A DNA stretch of 21,470 nucleotides, taken from Saprolegnia diclina VS20 (Eukaryota; Oomycota; Saprolegniomycetes; Saprolegniales; Saprolegniaceae). Location: the NCBI RefSeq assembly GCF_000281045.1, contig NW_008246092.1:73645-95114 (forward strand). The letters run 5' to 3'. The translations under genes were made by a program, and so were the position numbers. Numbering within the stretch: the stretch's first letter is position 1; each line of letters opens with the position of its first letter. Of this stretch, positions 8,701-18,989 are shown piece after piece. The notes under the pieces are model-generated. The model searched no databases and had not been told where the DNA came from. It saw only the letters and a program-made list of their open reading frames with translations.

Positions 8701-10332
8701 CGCGGGCGTCTCGGCAGTAGAGCAGCTCCGTGCACTCGAGCCACATGGCTCTGGCGGGTGTGTAGGGACGAGCGGGCGGCACGGGCGACTCGACATCGCA
8801 TTGCCCGACCCTCTGGAGGTCGTCGCACGCCTGGCGCTGAATGGCCGCCAAGGCCGTCCGTACCGCGACGTGAGGCAGCCGCGCTGTCTCGGCGAGCAGC
8901 GCCGCTTGCAGCCAGCTGGGGTCAAAGGTGCGAAACGCGCGTACGAGTGGCGCGTCTGTAGGGGCGACGGACGCAACCCGGTGCACGAGCCAGACCCATG
9001 CGGCCTGTAGATGTGGGTACACCGGTGGGTGCAGCTCTTGCGGCAGCATCATCTCGTCGATCGAGAGTCGTAGAGCAAGGCGAAGGAGCAGCGCGACGTA
9101 CGCTTGCTGCGCATACGGCGACAGCGCCGACGCCAAGGCGGTCCATAGACTTGGAACGACGTGGATCGAGGGCGGATGCTGCGGTTCGAGCGCCAAAAGC
9201 ACCCACGGCAAGGTCGTCGACGATGTCTGTTGAGGAATGCGGTCGTAGAGAGCTGTGATGCTGGGCGACGGAAGCAAAGGCGGAGTTGACGTGCGGTGAA
9301 GGAGGTTGCAGAGCACGGCGAGCACGTGGTCGAAACCATCGTCGTCCGCGGTCGGCAGGAGCTCGAGAAGGGACGGTAGCAGCGAAATAAGCGTGTCGTG
9401 CTGATCGACGGCGCGGGACGCATTCCAAAGATGCGGCAAGGACGCTCGCGTCACAGCGCTGGGTATCTTGATGCGCACGTCGTGTACACCGTGGAGCTCA
9501 TGCACCGGTGGTAGAACGATATCGGCGCCGACAATTGAGCGCACTGCTTCGCCGGCGTGCTGCAGATGCACCGCAGGGTAGAGTGCGTCGCAAGCTCTCT
9601 CGTAGTAGCTACACGCAAAGATCTTGTGATCGTCTTGGCTCGACAAAGGTGCTTACGCGCGGACCCCGGAGAACGCTTGAACGATGATCGTCTCTGCGTA
9701 GTGCCGGTGGCGGTAGAAGACGAGCGTGCCAGGCCCGGCTGGCCCACTGCTATTTAGGTCCAGCGCAACACTCAAGATATCGTGGGCCTCAAAGGCCATG
9801 TGTGTCGCGACAACGTCGCCGGCATGCCACAAGTCGCCGTTGGAGGCCAAGCCCCAGCCATGGCCGTCGCAGTCGCGGACCTTGCCGAGCCCGACGCCTT
9901 TGCGGATTTGGCCACTGACAACTCCGATCGCAATACCCTATACGATGACATGAGGTTGCTGACGACGAGTCAATGATGCGAACCTCGTGGCTTGCAAGAA
10001 TCTCGAAATGGACGGCCCACACCGGTCCGAACGGCGTTGCCGCGACTGCCATGTGGCAGCGGCCGTCGCTGGCGGCCACGCATGCGACGGTGGAGCCTGC
10101 GTCGTCCTGTGTCACCTGAAGCTCATTGCCGTGGGCGGTCGCGTCAAAGGCAAAGTCGCCGCCGATCTTGTCGGTCATCGCCACCGCAAGAAGGATATCC
10201 GGATACCCTGCACCGAAATCCAGAATCTCCCGAAACAGAGTTTCAAACCGAGTTTGCCGATGCCCACACATGAGTCGTTGACAACAATGCTGCCACCTCC
10301 GCTTCTTCGTGGCGCAGCAAGAATGAGTTCAT
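5745..10332 (-). CDS. Large SPRY-domain protein of unknown function
   Basis: Minus-strand exons 10332-10270, 10226-9984, 9937-9657, 9608-8012, 7967-7116, 7066-6190 and 6145-5745 give 1437 residues; all frames join in phase across introns of 43-49 bp. The first intron ends in the less usual GAG; the alternative is a start at 10271 with no first intron, giving 1431 residues. Residues about 40-215 form a B30.2/SPRY domain: VWAVHFEILASHEGIAIGVV, then GVGLGKVRDCDGHGWGLAS, GDLWHAGDVV, and the terminal YPAVHL typical of SPRY folds. SPRY domains are protein-interaction modules. The remaining ~1200 residues are leucine- and alanine-rich helical segments without motifs I recognise. The general plan (N-terminal SPRY, long helical body) recalls RNF123/KPC1 and plant RKP ubiquitin ligases, but the C-terminus has no RING cysteine/histidine pattern. 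A HEAT/ARM-like scaffold is possible. Confidence 0.7.
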
Positions 10333-10439
10333 GATGCACCAGAGATTGATAATGCAGGCAGCAGGGTCGGCTCAATTCCCGTTGCGGTCGTGACTTGCAC
10401 CCAAGTGCTCGGAGCGTAGCTATCTTTAGGTCATTTGCC
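10333..10439. promoter_or_regulatory. Short head-to-head promoter region
   Basis: Only 107 bp separate the proposed start codons of the SPRY gene (minus) and the coiled-coil gene (plus), so both promoters must lie here or inside the genes. On the minus strand GCATTATCAATCTCT, ending about 10 bp before the ATG, is an imperfect initiator/flanking-element match. On the plus strand GGTCATTTGCC just before ATG 10440 contains the initiator-like TCATTTGC. Both leave unusually short leaders, so either the starts are further in or the leaders are very short. These are weak sites. Confidence 0.35.
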
Positions 10440-13172
10440 ATGTTTGGGGGCGGCCACCAACAAGAGAGCCTGCGCGACGCCCAGCGGAAGCGCCAAAACG
10501 AGTACTCGCAGGCGCTCGCCGAGCAAGTGCGGGCGCAGGAAGCCAAGAAGAAGGCGGAGCGCGACGCGCTGCGGTACGCCCGCGAGCCAGAGGAAGCGAC
10601 CAACGGCGGCCTCTTTGCCGGCTTTGGCAACAACCACGCGTACGGCAAAAACCACGCGCGTGGCCACCACGTCGAGAAGATGGTTGCGGCAACCAAGGCG
10701 CCGCCGCCAATGGAAGCCCCGCCTGACATGCCACAGGCGCCGGGACATGGGCCGCCAGGAGGGTTCTATGCCCCGCCAGTGCACGACCACGCCCCTTTTC
10801 ACGAGCAGCACCAGCAGGGTCCGCCACCAGGACAACCATATCAGCAGCAACATCATTTTCAGCCAGTTCCAGGGCATCACCACAGCCAACCGCCGCAGTA
10901 CTCGCATCAGCAACAGCTCTACCCCCCGACGATGGCCCACCCTCATGTACCTCCCGACCCGCACGACTACCGGGGTGGCCGTCATGCGTACGAGCAGGAC
11001 TCGCACTACCAGCATATGACGTCGCCCCGGCATGGGGGCGACTACGAACACGGAGCCATGCCACTGCCGCACCCGCCGCCGATGCAGCCTCAGAGCTCGA
11101 GCCCACCGCCGCCATCGCACGTTGCGGCGCCGCCAGGCACGTCGCACGGTCGGCGTCACATGCTCCAAACGAATCCCAATATGGACGCGAAGAAGGCGCA
11201 GCAAGCTCAGGCGCAAGCCTCGTTGCAGCAGCAGATGGAAGACAACAAGCGGCGCAAGGCCGAAGAGAAGCGCAAGAAAGACGAAGAGGACCGGGCCGAG
11301 CTCCAGCGCATCGAAAAAGAGCTCCAGCGCCAAGCCGAGCAGTACGAGCTAGAGAAGCAAGCCAAGGCGAAAGACCAGCGGCTCAAACAGCAAGTTCTCG
11401 AGCAAGATCTCAAGGCGCGCCAGGACGCTACCAAGCCACCTAGTGTACACGAACAAGCGCAACATGAAGAGCCACCACAAGTGCATCGCGAGCTACCGTT
11501 CGAACGCCCGTTCTCGCCGCAAGACAACCACTGGCAGCAACCACAACCCATGGACCAGCGCGGACCCTCGCCATTCGGGCAGCACGGAGGACCCGCTCCG
11601 TGGCAGCAGCATCAGCCGCAACAGCACCAACCAATGGCGTGGCACTCACAGCACCAGCCATACTCGGACCATGCACCGTCGTGGGGCCCCCCGCACGCAT
11701 CGCATCCTGGCGCGTTTGAGCACCCCCATTCCGCCCCTTTTTTGCAGCCGTCACCGTCGATGCCAAGCTTGATGGATGAGCGCTTACACTACTTGACGCT
11801 GGAGCTGAGCCGGCAACGCGCACTTGTGGAGCAACTCGTGTACCAGAAAGCGCCGCCGCTGCCCGCGCCTGTTCCAACAGTTAATGACCTCGAGCGCCTC
11901 CGCATGGAAATGCAAGCCGAACTCGACCGACGCGACATGTTGCACCAGCAAGAACTCAACCGGCTTCGACAAGAGCACAGCGTGCGTGCACCGGTGTATG
12001 AAGGCAGTCCCCGGCGTAAACCGCTCACTGTGTCGTTCCCTCATGAGCCTACATTGGCTGAATCGCGAATGTCCCTACCACCGAGCCCCGGGCGACCCAC
12101 GGTAGCGCCCAGCCCGACGGAGAAAGCATTCCCAGGCAACGGAGGGGCCTACCACATGCAATCGCACACTGAGCTGACGCACCAGCCATCGGCGAAGGCG
12201 CTACGCCGGGCGCCAACGGCAGTGTCGCGGGAGATGTCGCCGCGTCGGTCCATTCCGATTCGCGCACCGCCGAGCTCACCACCACGCTCACCCATTGGCA
12301 AGCCCTTCCCGGGTGCTGCGCAGTACAACCTGAACGCCACGAGCAGCGGTCTCTCACCAAAGAAGACGCGCAAGAACGCACCGATCGCGCCTGCGCAAAG
12401 AACACCTGCGCCACAAGTGGCGGTGCCAACACCGCGGGCCTCTCTGGAGCCAAACTTGAACCCGGACGAGGTTGATGACGACGACGCCAACGAGCTCCCA
12501 GCGCTGTCGTCGGTCGTCGAGTGCAATGAACTCGACGCGCAATCGGCATTTGTCGAGACGGAGATCCCGGCCATCATCGAGTGCGAGAGCCAAATGATCT
12601 ACTTTGACGGAAGTGTGGACGCCAACAACATTCCCGAAGCGCCGTCCCTGCTCACGACGACACCAGTCACGACTGCCGCACTGGAAATGTCGGTCATCAT
12701 ATCGACACCAGAAGCGATCACGCTGCCACCGGCGACGGCGTCTTCTGAGAAACACCTTGGACTCCAAAATGTGGTCGAGGAAGACAACCAATTTGTGGTT
12801 GCTGCGCCGTCCACCTTTGATTCTGGCGAGGGCCGATACGACCTCCTGGGTGGGAACCAGGTCGACGACAGCTTCGACATTGATGAAGTTTACGAGCGCA
12901 ACTGTGAACGCAAACTGCTGCTTCATGTACGTGCTGAAGACCCTCGGAAGGTACTCACTCATTGGCTTGCTGCAGAAAATGACGGCCGAGCCGCACCACT
13001 TGGAGAGCCTCGTATCGACGTTCAAGGCCGTTGGCTCCCGACGGACTTCGCGACCGGTATATTTGCCGTCGAACTATTTACCTGTAATGGCCTTTAGGTC
13101 GAGAATGAGCGCATGCTTGGGAGCTCGACGTGGCTGCAGGAAACCCCGCGCTGGCTCACGCCAAGTCTCTAG
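10440..13172 (+). CDS. Q/P/H-rich coiled-coil protein, CSPP1-like
   Basis: Exons 10440-12926, 12976-13056 and 13098-13172 give 880 residues, with introns of 49 and 41 bp. ATG 10440 is the first ATG in the open frame; the codons before it start only from TTG. Residues 8-45 and about 250-330 are two basic coiled coils of related pattern: EYSQALAEQVRAQEAKKKAE, and LQQQMEDNKRRKAEEKRKKD followed by ELQRIEKELQRQ. Two more short coils lie at about 443-465 and 482-515. Between them are long Pro/His/Gln-rich disordered segments. This repeated K-x2-Y-x3-L-x2-Q type motif with extended charged coils resembles centrosome/spindle-pole protein CSPP1 and CCDC66, which act at centrosomes and ciliary axonemes. 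A flagellated zoospore former would need such a protein. The assignment rests on pattern only; the C-terminal 50 residues come from two small exons. Confidence 0.6.
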
Positions 13173-13279
13173 CACCGTAATTTACGAAAGAAAAACGTTC
13201 CAAAATACCGTTCCGGATAAAAAATTGTGAGCGGATTTTCAAAAGATCGCGGCAGTTGAGCAAGAGACGCGTAGCACGC
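13173..13279 (+). promoter_or_regulatory. Short upstream region of the dynein light chain gene
   Basis: This 107-bp AT-richer gap lies between two plus-strand genes and must hold the 3' end of the first and the promoter of the second. I see no clear initiator element; TGAGCGGATTTTC is the nearest match to the flanking element. Confidence 0.3.
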
Positions 13280-13642
13280 ATGGCCCCACCGACGGAAACT
13301 GCACCAGAAGGGACGGTCAAGGAGCGCCGGGACCCGAAGATCACCTTGGTACATGGGCTACACGCGGCTAGATGCATTGAACCGACGGCGTAGATGCGGG
13401 TCGAGATGACGACCGCCATGAAGGACGAGGCCATTTCGCACGTCGCCGAGAGCCTCGTGACCAATCTCATCGAGAAGGACATTGCGACCGACATGAAAAA
13501 GTATTTTGACCAAAAGTACGGACCCACGTGGCACTGCATCGTCGGCAAAGGCTTTGGCTGCTCGATCGCGTACGACACGCAGTTCCTCCTCTTCTTCAAG
13601 ATGGACCAGCACTACCTGCTCCTCTTCAAGTCGACCGAGTAG
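13280..13642 (+). CDS. Dynein light chain, LC8/DYNLL type
   Basis: Exon 1 (13280-13348) encodes 23 residues with an extended N-terminus; a 45-bp intron (13349-13393, GTACAT...GTAG) follows; exon 2 (13394-13642) encodes the fold. The product is 105 residues against about 89 for animal LC8. Diagnostic matches are IEKDIATDMKKYFDQKYGPTW, then HCIVGKGFG, and the hydrophobic C-terminal strands ending LLLFKSTE. LC8 is a homodimeric hub that binds short linear motifs in dynein intermediate chains and many other partners, in cytoplasmic and axonemal dynein complexes. The YGPTWHCIVG stretch is conserved, but the segment after GKGFG (CSIAYDTQFLLFFKMDQHYL) departs from canonical LC8, so it may be one of the divergent axonemal LC8-like paralogs. 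Exon 2 begins with its own in-frame ATG. Confidence 0.88.
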
Positions 13643-13688
13643 TGCTGTGAATATACTTTCAATGTAGATACATGCAAACCACAACGAG
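13643..13688. other. 46-bp convergent gap
   Basis: The stop codons of the dynein light chain gene and of the choline transporter-like gene face each other only 46 bp apart, so the two transcripts probably overlap at their 3' ends. Confidence 0.6.
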
Positions 13689-16458
13689 CTACGCCTCGGC
13701 CTCGGGCGACGCCTTTTGGTAGTGGGCGAACGCGTGCTTCTTGGCCGCGCCGTCGACGTACGCAAGGAGCTCGTCGCTCATGTAGTACGTGCCCGTGGCC
13801 TTGTTGACCTTGCAGTCCTACAGCAGGCGTGACGCTGTGCTCGGCGATATGTTGCGATGACGCACCTCGCAAAAGCAGAGGAGGATCGTGTCGATCGCTG
13901 TCTCGTAGACGTTGAGGAACATTGTCGCGATGCCATAGGCGAGGAGGCCGCAGACAAGCAGCGGAAAGACGGGGCTGTTGATGTTTGCGACGTCGCCGAG
14001 GAAGAATGCTGGGAGCTGCTTGGGCGGGTTCGTAATGAAGAGGAAGAGCATCATGCACGAGAAGGCCGTGATGAAGATCTTCCCGAGGAAGAGAAGGAAG
14101 GTCGTGATGACGCTCACGGTCGCGACGCGCGCCGCGTTGGCGAGAAGCAGCGAGAACGACTCCTTCATCGACGAGCAGAACCCGTCGCCCTTCATGGCCA
14201 CGATTATGTACGCGTTCCTAGGTTGGTATCAGTTCTGCATCTCAAATGGGCGCAGACTTGTTGAGGAACTTGATGCATTTCTCAAAGCACCAGAGGCAGC
14301 ACTTGAAGCAGAGCATAGCGACTTTGACGAGCGTGTTTTGCTGGGCCGACTTGAGCTTCTGGTCAATGTACTCGAGCACGAGGCGGGCAAACTGGATGAT
14401 GGCGACGATGAGCGACCCAAACGCGAGCGTCCCGAGGTGGTAGCGCAGCGCGCGATAGAACGACGCGATGATTGGAATGCGCCCGATTGTCTATGGAGAC
14501 ATTGACTGATGACGCTGCGCTGTCACGCGCACGCACCGATTTGTCTAGCGTCCAGTAATACTCGCAGACGGCGCCGGCCATCGCCATGTACCCGAGGTCC
14601 GAGAGGAATTGGACCGACCAGAGGAGTCCTACGTGACGCAGATCCCAAACCTGCTCTCGTATCAATCGATCTTACCAAAGAGGTGGTAGATGAGGAGGTA
14701 GTTGAGTACGTTGTCTTGCTCCATCGAAAACTGCGGCCGCGTCTGACCCGTCGCGCTGCCCACCGTGTCGACAACCGAGCCGAGCGAGACAGCCCCGGAC
14801 GTCGCCAAGTACGCGGCGGTAATGATCCAGTAAATGACAAAGCCGGTAATGAAAAAGGCCGGAACAATCGGGAAGAGCACGAGGAAAGGAAGGCGCCCGA
14901 TGGCTTTCGACGCTTCGCGGATGATGCCGACCGCGATGTGGATGCGCCCGCACATGAAGATGAGGAGGAGGAGCACGACGACGTCGACAGCGATGAAAAT
15001 GTACGCAGCGTACGTCCAGTAGAGCGTTTGCGCGTTGACAAAGTTGATTTGCGCCGACGCCGAAGAGACGTCGGCCGTGATCGTAGCCACTTGGGCGGCC
15101 GAGAGACCTGACTTGAGGAGCGTGCTGGAGATATTGGTGTTGTCTACATCGCATAAGAGACGAGTGGAGTACGGTGGACGTACTGAGGAGCTCGCCGCGG
15201 TACGCGAGGAAGAAGGTTGTGATGAGCAACATAGCAATGACCAAGAGAATCGTGAGCCATACGAAAAAGCCGGCGCAGAATCGCATCAAGACGAGCCAGA
15301 CAAAGCCGAGAATGAGCGCAAACTAGGTTAGAACGTTGAGATTTGCAACGAGACGACGAGAGAGGGTGTACCAAGGCGCCGCAAATCAAGACGGGGACCG
15401 CGGCCTTTTGCAGGTCCGAGAACCAGCCCATGATCATAAACCAGCCCGAGTTCATCGCATCAAAGATGGGCGATTGATTTGCCGGCTGCGATGTTGTCGT
15501 CTCGGTTTTCTACGTCGTTCGTATCGGTCAGTATCGACTCGAAAGATTGATGCTAGACGGACAAGCTGCACGTTCTTGCACGACGAGAGATGCTTGCGCT
15601 GGTAGTTGGTGCAGCCCATGCTGCCACAGTCGTAAAATGTAGAGTTGGACCCGCAAATGCTCGTGTTGGGGCTGGACGACGGGCAGTCGTCAACGCAGCG
15701 CACATAGTTGATCTGCTCTTGGTCAGGCAGCTCCAAGCAGCGATACATGACTAGTAGACTTGAGACCGTTCCTTTCGATTGGATAGAAGGGCATACCGCT
15801 GGTCGTGTTAATGTAGATCTTGAAGGGCGAGCCCGCGGCCGTGTCCTCCACGGACGCGCCGTACGAAACATTGGTCGTGCTCACGACATCGTGCTTCTCG
15901 TACGACACGAGCGCGTGCACGTAGAGCGGGTCGCCATTAGCGTCCAAGCTGCTCGGGCACGCCGAGACGCAGACGCCGTAGAGCTTCTTCAAGTTGGCGG
16001 GGTCCGTCGGGTCAAACTTGGTGTCAAGTTGCATGTCGTAGAGGTCCTGTGCGAGACGCGGGTACGCGAGGTACGTGTAGTTGGTCAAGTCGTACGCCGG
16101 CACGCCGTTGGCCGCCGACGTCGACTGCGTGCCGCAGATTCGACCCTTGAAATCCATGCCGTACGCAAGCCTACTCGAGCGTGAGCAACGCAGCTCTTGT
16201 CGTGCTGCGTACCGCTGCGGCTGGCCCTTGGTGTAGCTAACGATCGAAATGACGGCCATGCCGATCCAGAAGAGCACAAAGAAGAGGAGGCAGAGCACGT
16301 CCGTGCACTTGCGGCTCGACTTCTTGAACGGACTGCCCTCCGTTCCGTCTTGACCGCCCTTGGCTGGCGCCTAGTGCACGTGGCCATGAGCGCAGGTCGT
16401 AAGGCGGTCGTTCGTCTACCGTCGGCTCGGTGATGGGCTTGCTCGTCTTGCTGCCCAT
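13689..16458 (-). CDS. Choline transporter-like protein (SLC44/CTL family)
   Basis: Eleven minus-strand exons give 766 residues: 16458-16420, 16370-16213, 16170-15797, 15750-15572, 15509-15372, 15322-15184, 15143-14676, 14628-14537, 14490-14258, 14217-13866 and 13817-13689. Introns are 40-62 bp and all frames join; the fourth could use donor 15562 instead of 15571. A short cytoplasmic tail precedes TM1 (about residues 38-58), then a large cysteine-rich extracellular loop with N-glycosylation sequons. The rest is a bundle of about nine helices, including paired helices in exons 5-6. Family hallmarks in the last half are GTLAFGSLIVAIIQ, CCLWCFEKCIKFLNKNAYI and the terminal CFCED...YYMSDEL. SLC44 proteins move choline and ethanolamine for phospholipid synthesis. 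The match over the C-terminal half is strong; the substrate is inferred from family. Confidence 0.88.
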
Positions 16459-16744
16459 GATGCAAATCTCAAAGTGGAAACCCCTGCCTTTCACGGCAAA
16501 TTTATAGAATCCGTTTCTCCAATTTGACGTTTCGTGGCATATTGAGAAGTAGTCCGGATCATCTTGCCGACGTACCCAACGACACCATTGCCTTAGCAAA
16601 TAAGTTCTGAACCAGAGATACCGGCCGTGGGTGCATCAACTGTGCACGACAAGGTGCTACTAGCTCCACGTTTGACGACATGCCGGTTCCCAGCCCTTGC
16701 AGCCACCAGGTGCAGCGCTTGAAGAGAGACATTACTGCACCATG
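16459..16744. other. Tandem intergenic spacer (both genes minus)
   Basis: The 286 bp between the 3' end of the armadillo-like gene and the start of the CTL gene contain the CTL promoter. No further coding signal was found. Confidence 0.5.
16470..16477 (-). promoter_or_regulatory. Initiator-like element of the CTL gene
   Basis: On the minus strand CCACTTTG matches the YCAYTTYY initiator consensus at seven of eight positions and is followed by AGATTTGC, a partial flanking element. It is 12-20 bp before the ATG at 16458, so the leader would be very short. This is a tentative site. Confidence 0.3.
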
Positions 16745-18632
16745 TTATGCTTCGTGTTGATAGCGTTGGATGTATGTGTTGCGACTCGTCGTCGCAGGCC
16801 CTAGAATCATGTCCAAGTACACTCGTATGACTGCGTCATCGTAGAGAGAGCTCGTTGGCGTCACGACGTACTCCATCGCATCCTGCACAACCTGACGTCG
16901 GTCGGGTCTACGTCATAATTTGACGTTAGAACCTCGCATTATCGAGGTTGTACGTGGAGAGCGCGAGCTTGGCGAGTGCTTTGGCGGCTAGCCGCTGTCC
17001 GTCCACGTCCCACGACGCGTCCACGAGCAGCGAGACAAAGAGCGAGACGCATTGAAACCGATCCACGACCCGGTCCCGCGCGTCCTCTTCCTGGAGCACA
17101 ATGTTGAGGATTTGCAGCATTTGGCGCCGTTGGCTCGGGGCGTACAGCATGTCGATACAGATGGCGAGGATGTCGTCCTGCATCAGTCGGTGCACGAGCG
17201 ATTCCTTCATCCGCGGGCTCTCATCGCGCTCCAGCAGCGAGGCAATGACTTCAGTGGCGACGTCGCGGATGGGTGGCGCCGTGTTGCAAAGCATCGCGAT
17301 GAGACCGTTGCAGTGCAGCGGCTCGCCCGACTGCAAGAGGATACGGCCAAGGAGCTGCGCCGCCTGCTCTTGAATCCCGCTGGGGTACGTAGAGGCTGCA
17401 CTGGTTAGCGATAGCAAGTAGTCGATGGCGCCGGGGTCCGACAGGACGGTGCTTGTCGAGAAGGCAGCGACTGACTGCATGACGGAGAGAAATCGACCAA
17501 GCACGACCATGTGGACAGTATGCGACGTGCGAAAGCTGCTGCCTGCCACGTGCAAGAGCTCGGTGAAGATAGCACGCTCCGCACTCGAGCCCGCCATTGC
17601 GGCGGCCCAGTCGTCTTCGGTGGCAGCCAACAGAAGGAGCTGCTTGGACGCGACATCAAGGCTCTTGGGTTGCTTGCTGTGCAAGAGGTACATGATTTCT
17701 TGCAGCGCCATGGGCGGCGACGACTGGTTGGACCGACTGCTGCGCGGCCGACGACCGAGTAGCGCAGAGTCCTGGAGGAGACAGAGCGTTGCGTCAATAG
17801 CGTGGGCAGCCTCCGGTGTCTTGACCGCGTCGACGAGCGCGAGGAGCCGGCTCGAGATGCCTTCTTCGAGCAAGAGCGTCTGGGCTTCGCGGCTCTCGGC
17901 GCAGAACGTGTGCAGTAGGCGTAGCAGTGTTGTAGGTACAAACGGGTCGTCTGGCAAGCGCTTCGTCGCCAAAAGCTGCGTGAAGAGGCGGGCAGCGCTG
18001 AGACAGTCGACCGACATGCAACGCTCGAGCACTTGGAGCGCAAGACGCAAGACTATAGCAATCCTAAGCGTATTCTCGACGAGGTTGCATTGCGTACTTT
18101 GCATGTCGGAGGAAAAGAGAAGCGAGCCGAGCACCTTGAAGGCGCCACAAGCCAGGAGGTCGGAGATGGCCACGATTGGGTCCTGCGTCATGGTCCAGAG
18201 CAGCTGCACCATGTAGAGCTACACTGACAACATGAGCATGCGTTTGTACGTGTAGTGAAGGCAATACCTGCCATTGGGACCAGGACGCAACGACCCGCTT
18301 GAAGGCGTCCAGAGGCGGCTCGTTGTCGTTGTAGGCGGGTTCCGTGTCGACGACGGCGTAAATGTGCTCCTCGGGCGCTACATATTTCGGCGTCATGCAT
18401 TTGCATAGGGCTAGGCAAAGCCAATTGCAGTACTGAGCACTTGGGCGACCACGAGGGCGGGCGGGAGGAAGCACCCGGACGCGTTGGTGATGGCACGGAT
18501 CGACACGGGTGGCTTGGCGCGAAAGACCGATGCGTACGCCACCTCAGCCGCGCCCATAAGGCACGCTAGCGTGTCGCCCTCGCCGCAAGAGATGACGTAG
18601 TGGTCGGCCGCCACGTGCACGTAAAGTAGCAT
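16745..18632 (-). CDS. Armadillo-like helical-repeat protein
   Basis: Minus-strand exons 18632-18434, 18377-18268, 18218-16954 and 16907-16745 give 578 residues; introns are 56, 49 and 46 bp with GTACTG, GTATTG and GTACAA donors. Reading straight through the last donor ends at 16926 after NLDNARF, but splicing to 16907 adds about 50 residues of good-looking sequence (RRQVVQDAMEYVVTPTSSLY...) ending at 16745, so I prefer the longer model. Residues 1-85 alternate strands and a helix (LLYVHVAADHYVISC, VSIRAITN, HIYAVVDTEP), which suggests a beta-grasp or ubiquitin-like fold. From about residue 105 on there are consecutive pairs of amphipathic helices rich in Leu/Ala (LLHTFCAESREAQTLLLEEG, GIQEQAAQLLGRILLQSGEP, RDVATEVIASLLERDE, AAKALAKLALST), an ARM/HEAT-type solenoid. 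The likely role is a protein-binding scaffold; I cannot name a family. Confidence 0.68.
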
Positions 18633-18989
18633 GGGCCTGCTCGCTGCCCTTGCCTTCCAAGATCGGGCGTGGTATCCGGAATTCCTACCTACGTGGCGTT
18701 TTCATTTTTTATATCCGGAAATAGGTTTGAAATATAGTGTTAATTGGTTGCACCACATTGTTGTTGCGCTAGTGTACTGTTGTCATGGTACGAGGCAGGG
18801 TAGCAGTCTACTATTGCTTACTTGTTGCATCTCTTGTGATGCCTGCCACACCACGTGCTTCAGGGCAGGTTCTACAAGGCCGCCCAGGAGTGCACCGTTG
18901 CGTACACTAAATAGGTTATATAACTCTATTTCCGACTTCTCGTCTGGGGCGTGACGACTGGAAGGTCAAAAGCACTTTTTACCAAGAGG
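18633..18989. promoter_or_regulatory. Head-to-head promoter region (armadillo/SGT)
   Basis: These 357 bp separate two diverging genes and hold no credible gene. On the SGT side the palindrome GTTATATAAC (18915-18924) resembles a TATA box, and CTATTTCC (18926-18933), 57 bp before the SGT start codon, matches the YCAYTTYY initiator at seven of eight positions. On the armadillo side no clear element was found; an in-frame TGA closes the frame above ATG 18632, so that ATG is the first available. Confidence 0.4.

Noticed and set aside
10431-11333. 300-codon minus-strand frame opposite the coiled-coil gene
   Set aside because: The translation is an Arg/Leu/Val-rich low-complexity shadow, while the plus frame gives clear heptad coils and Pro/Gln-rich linkers.
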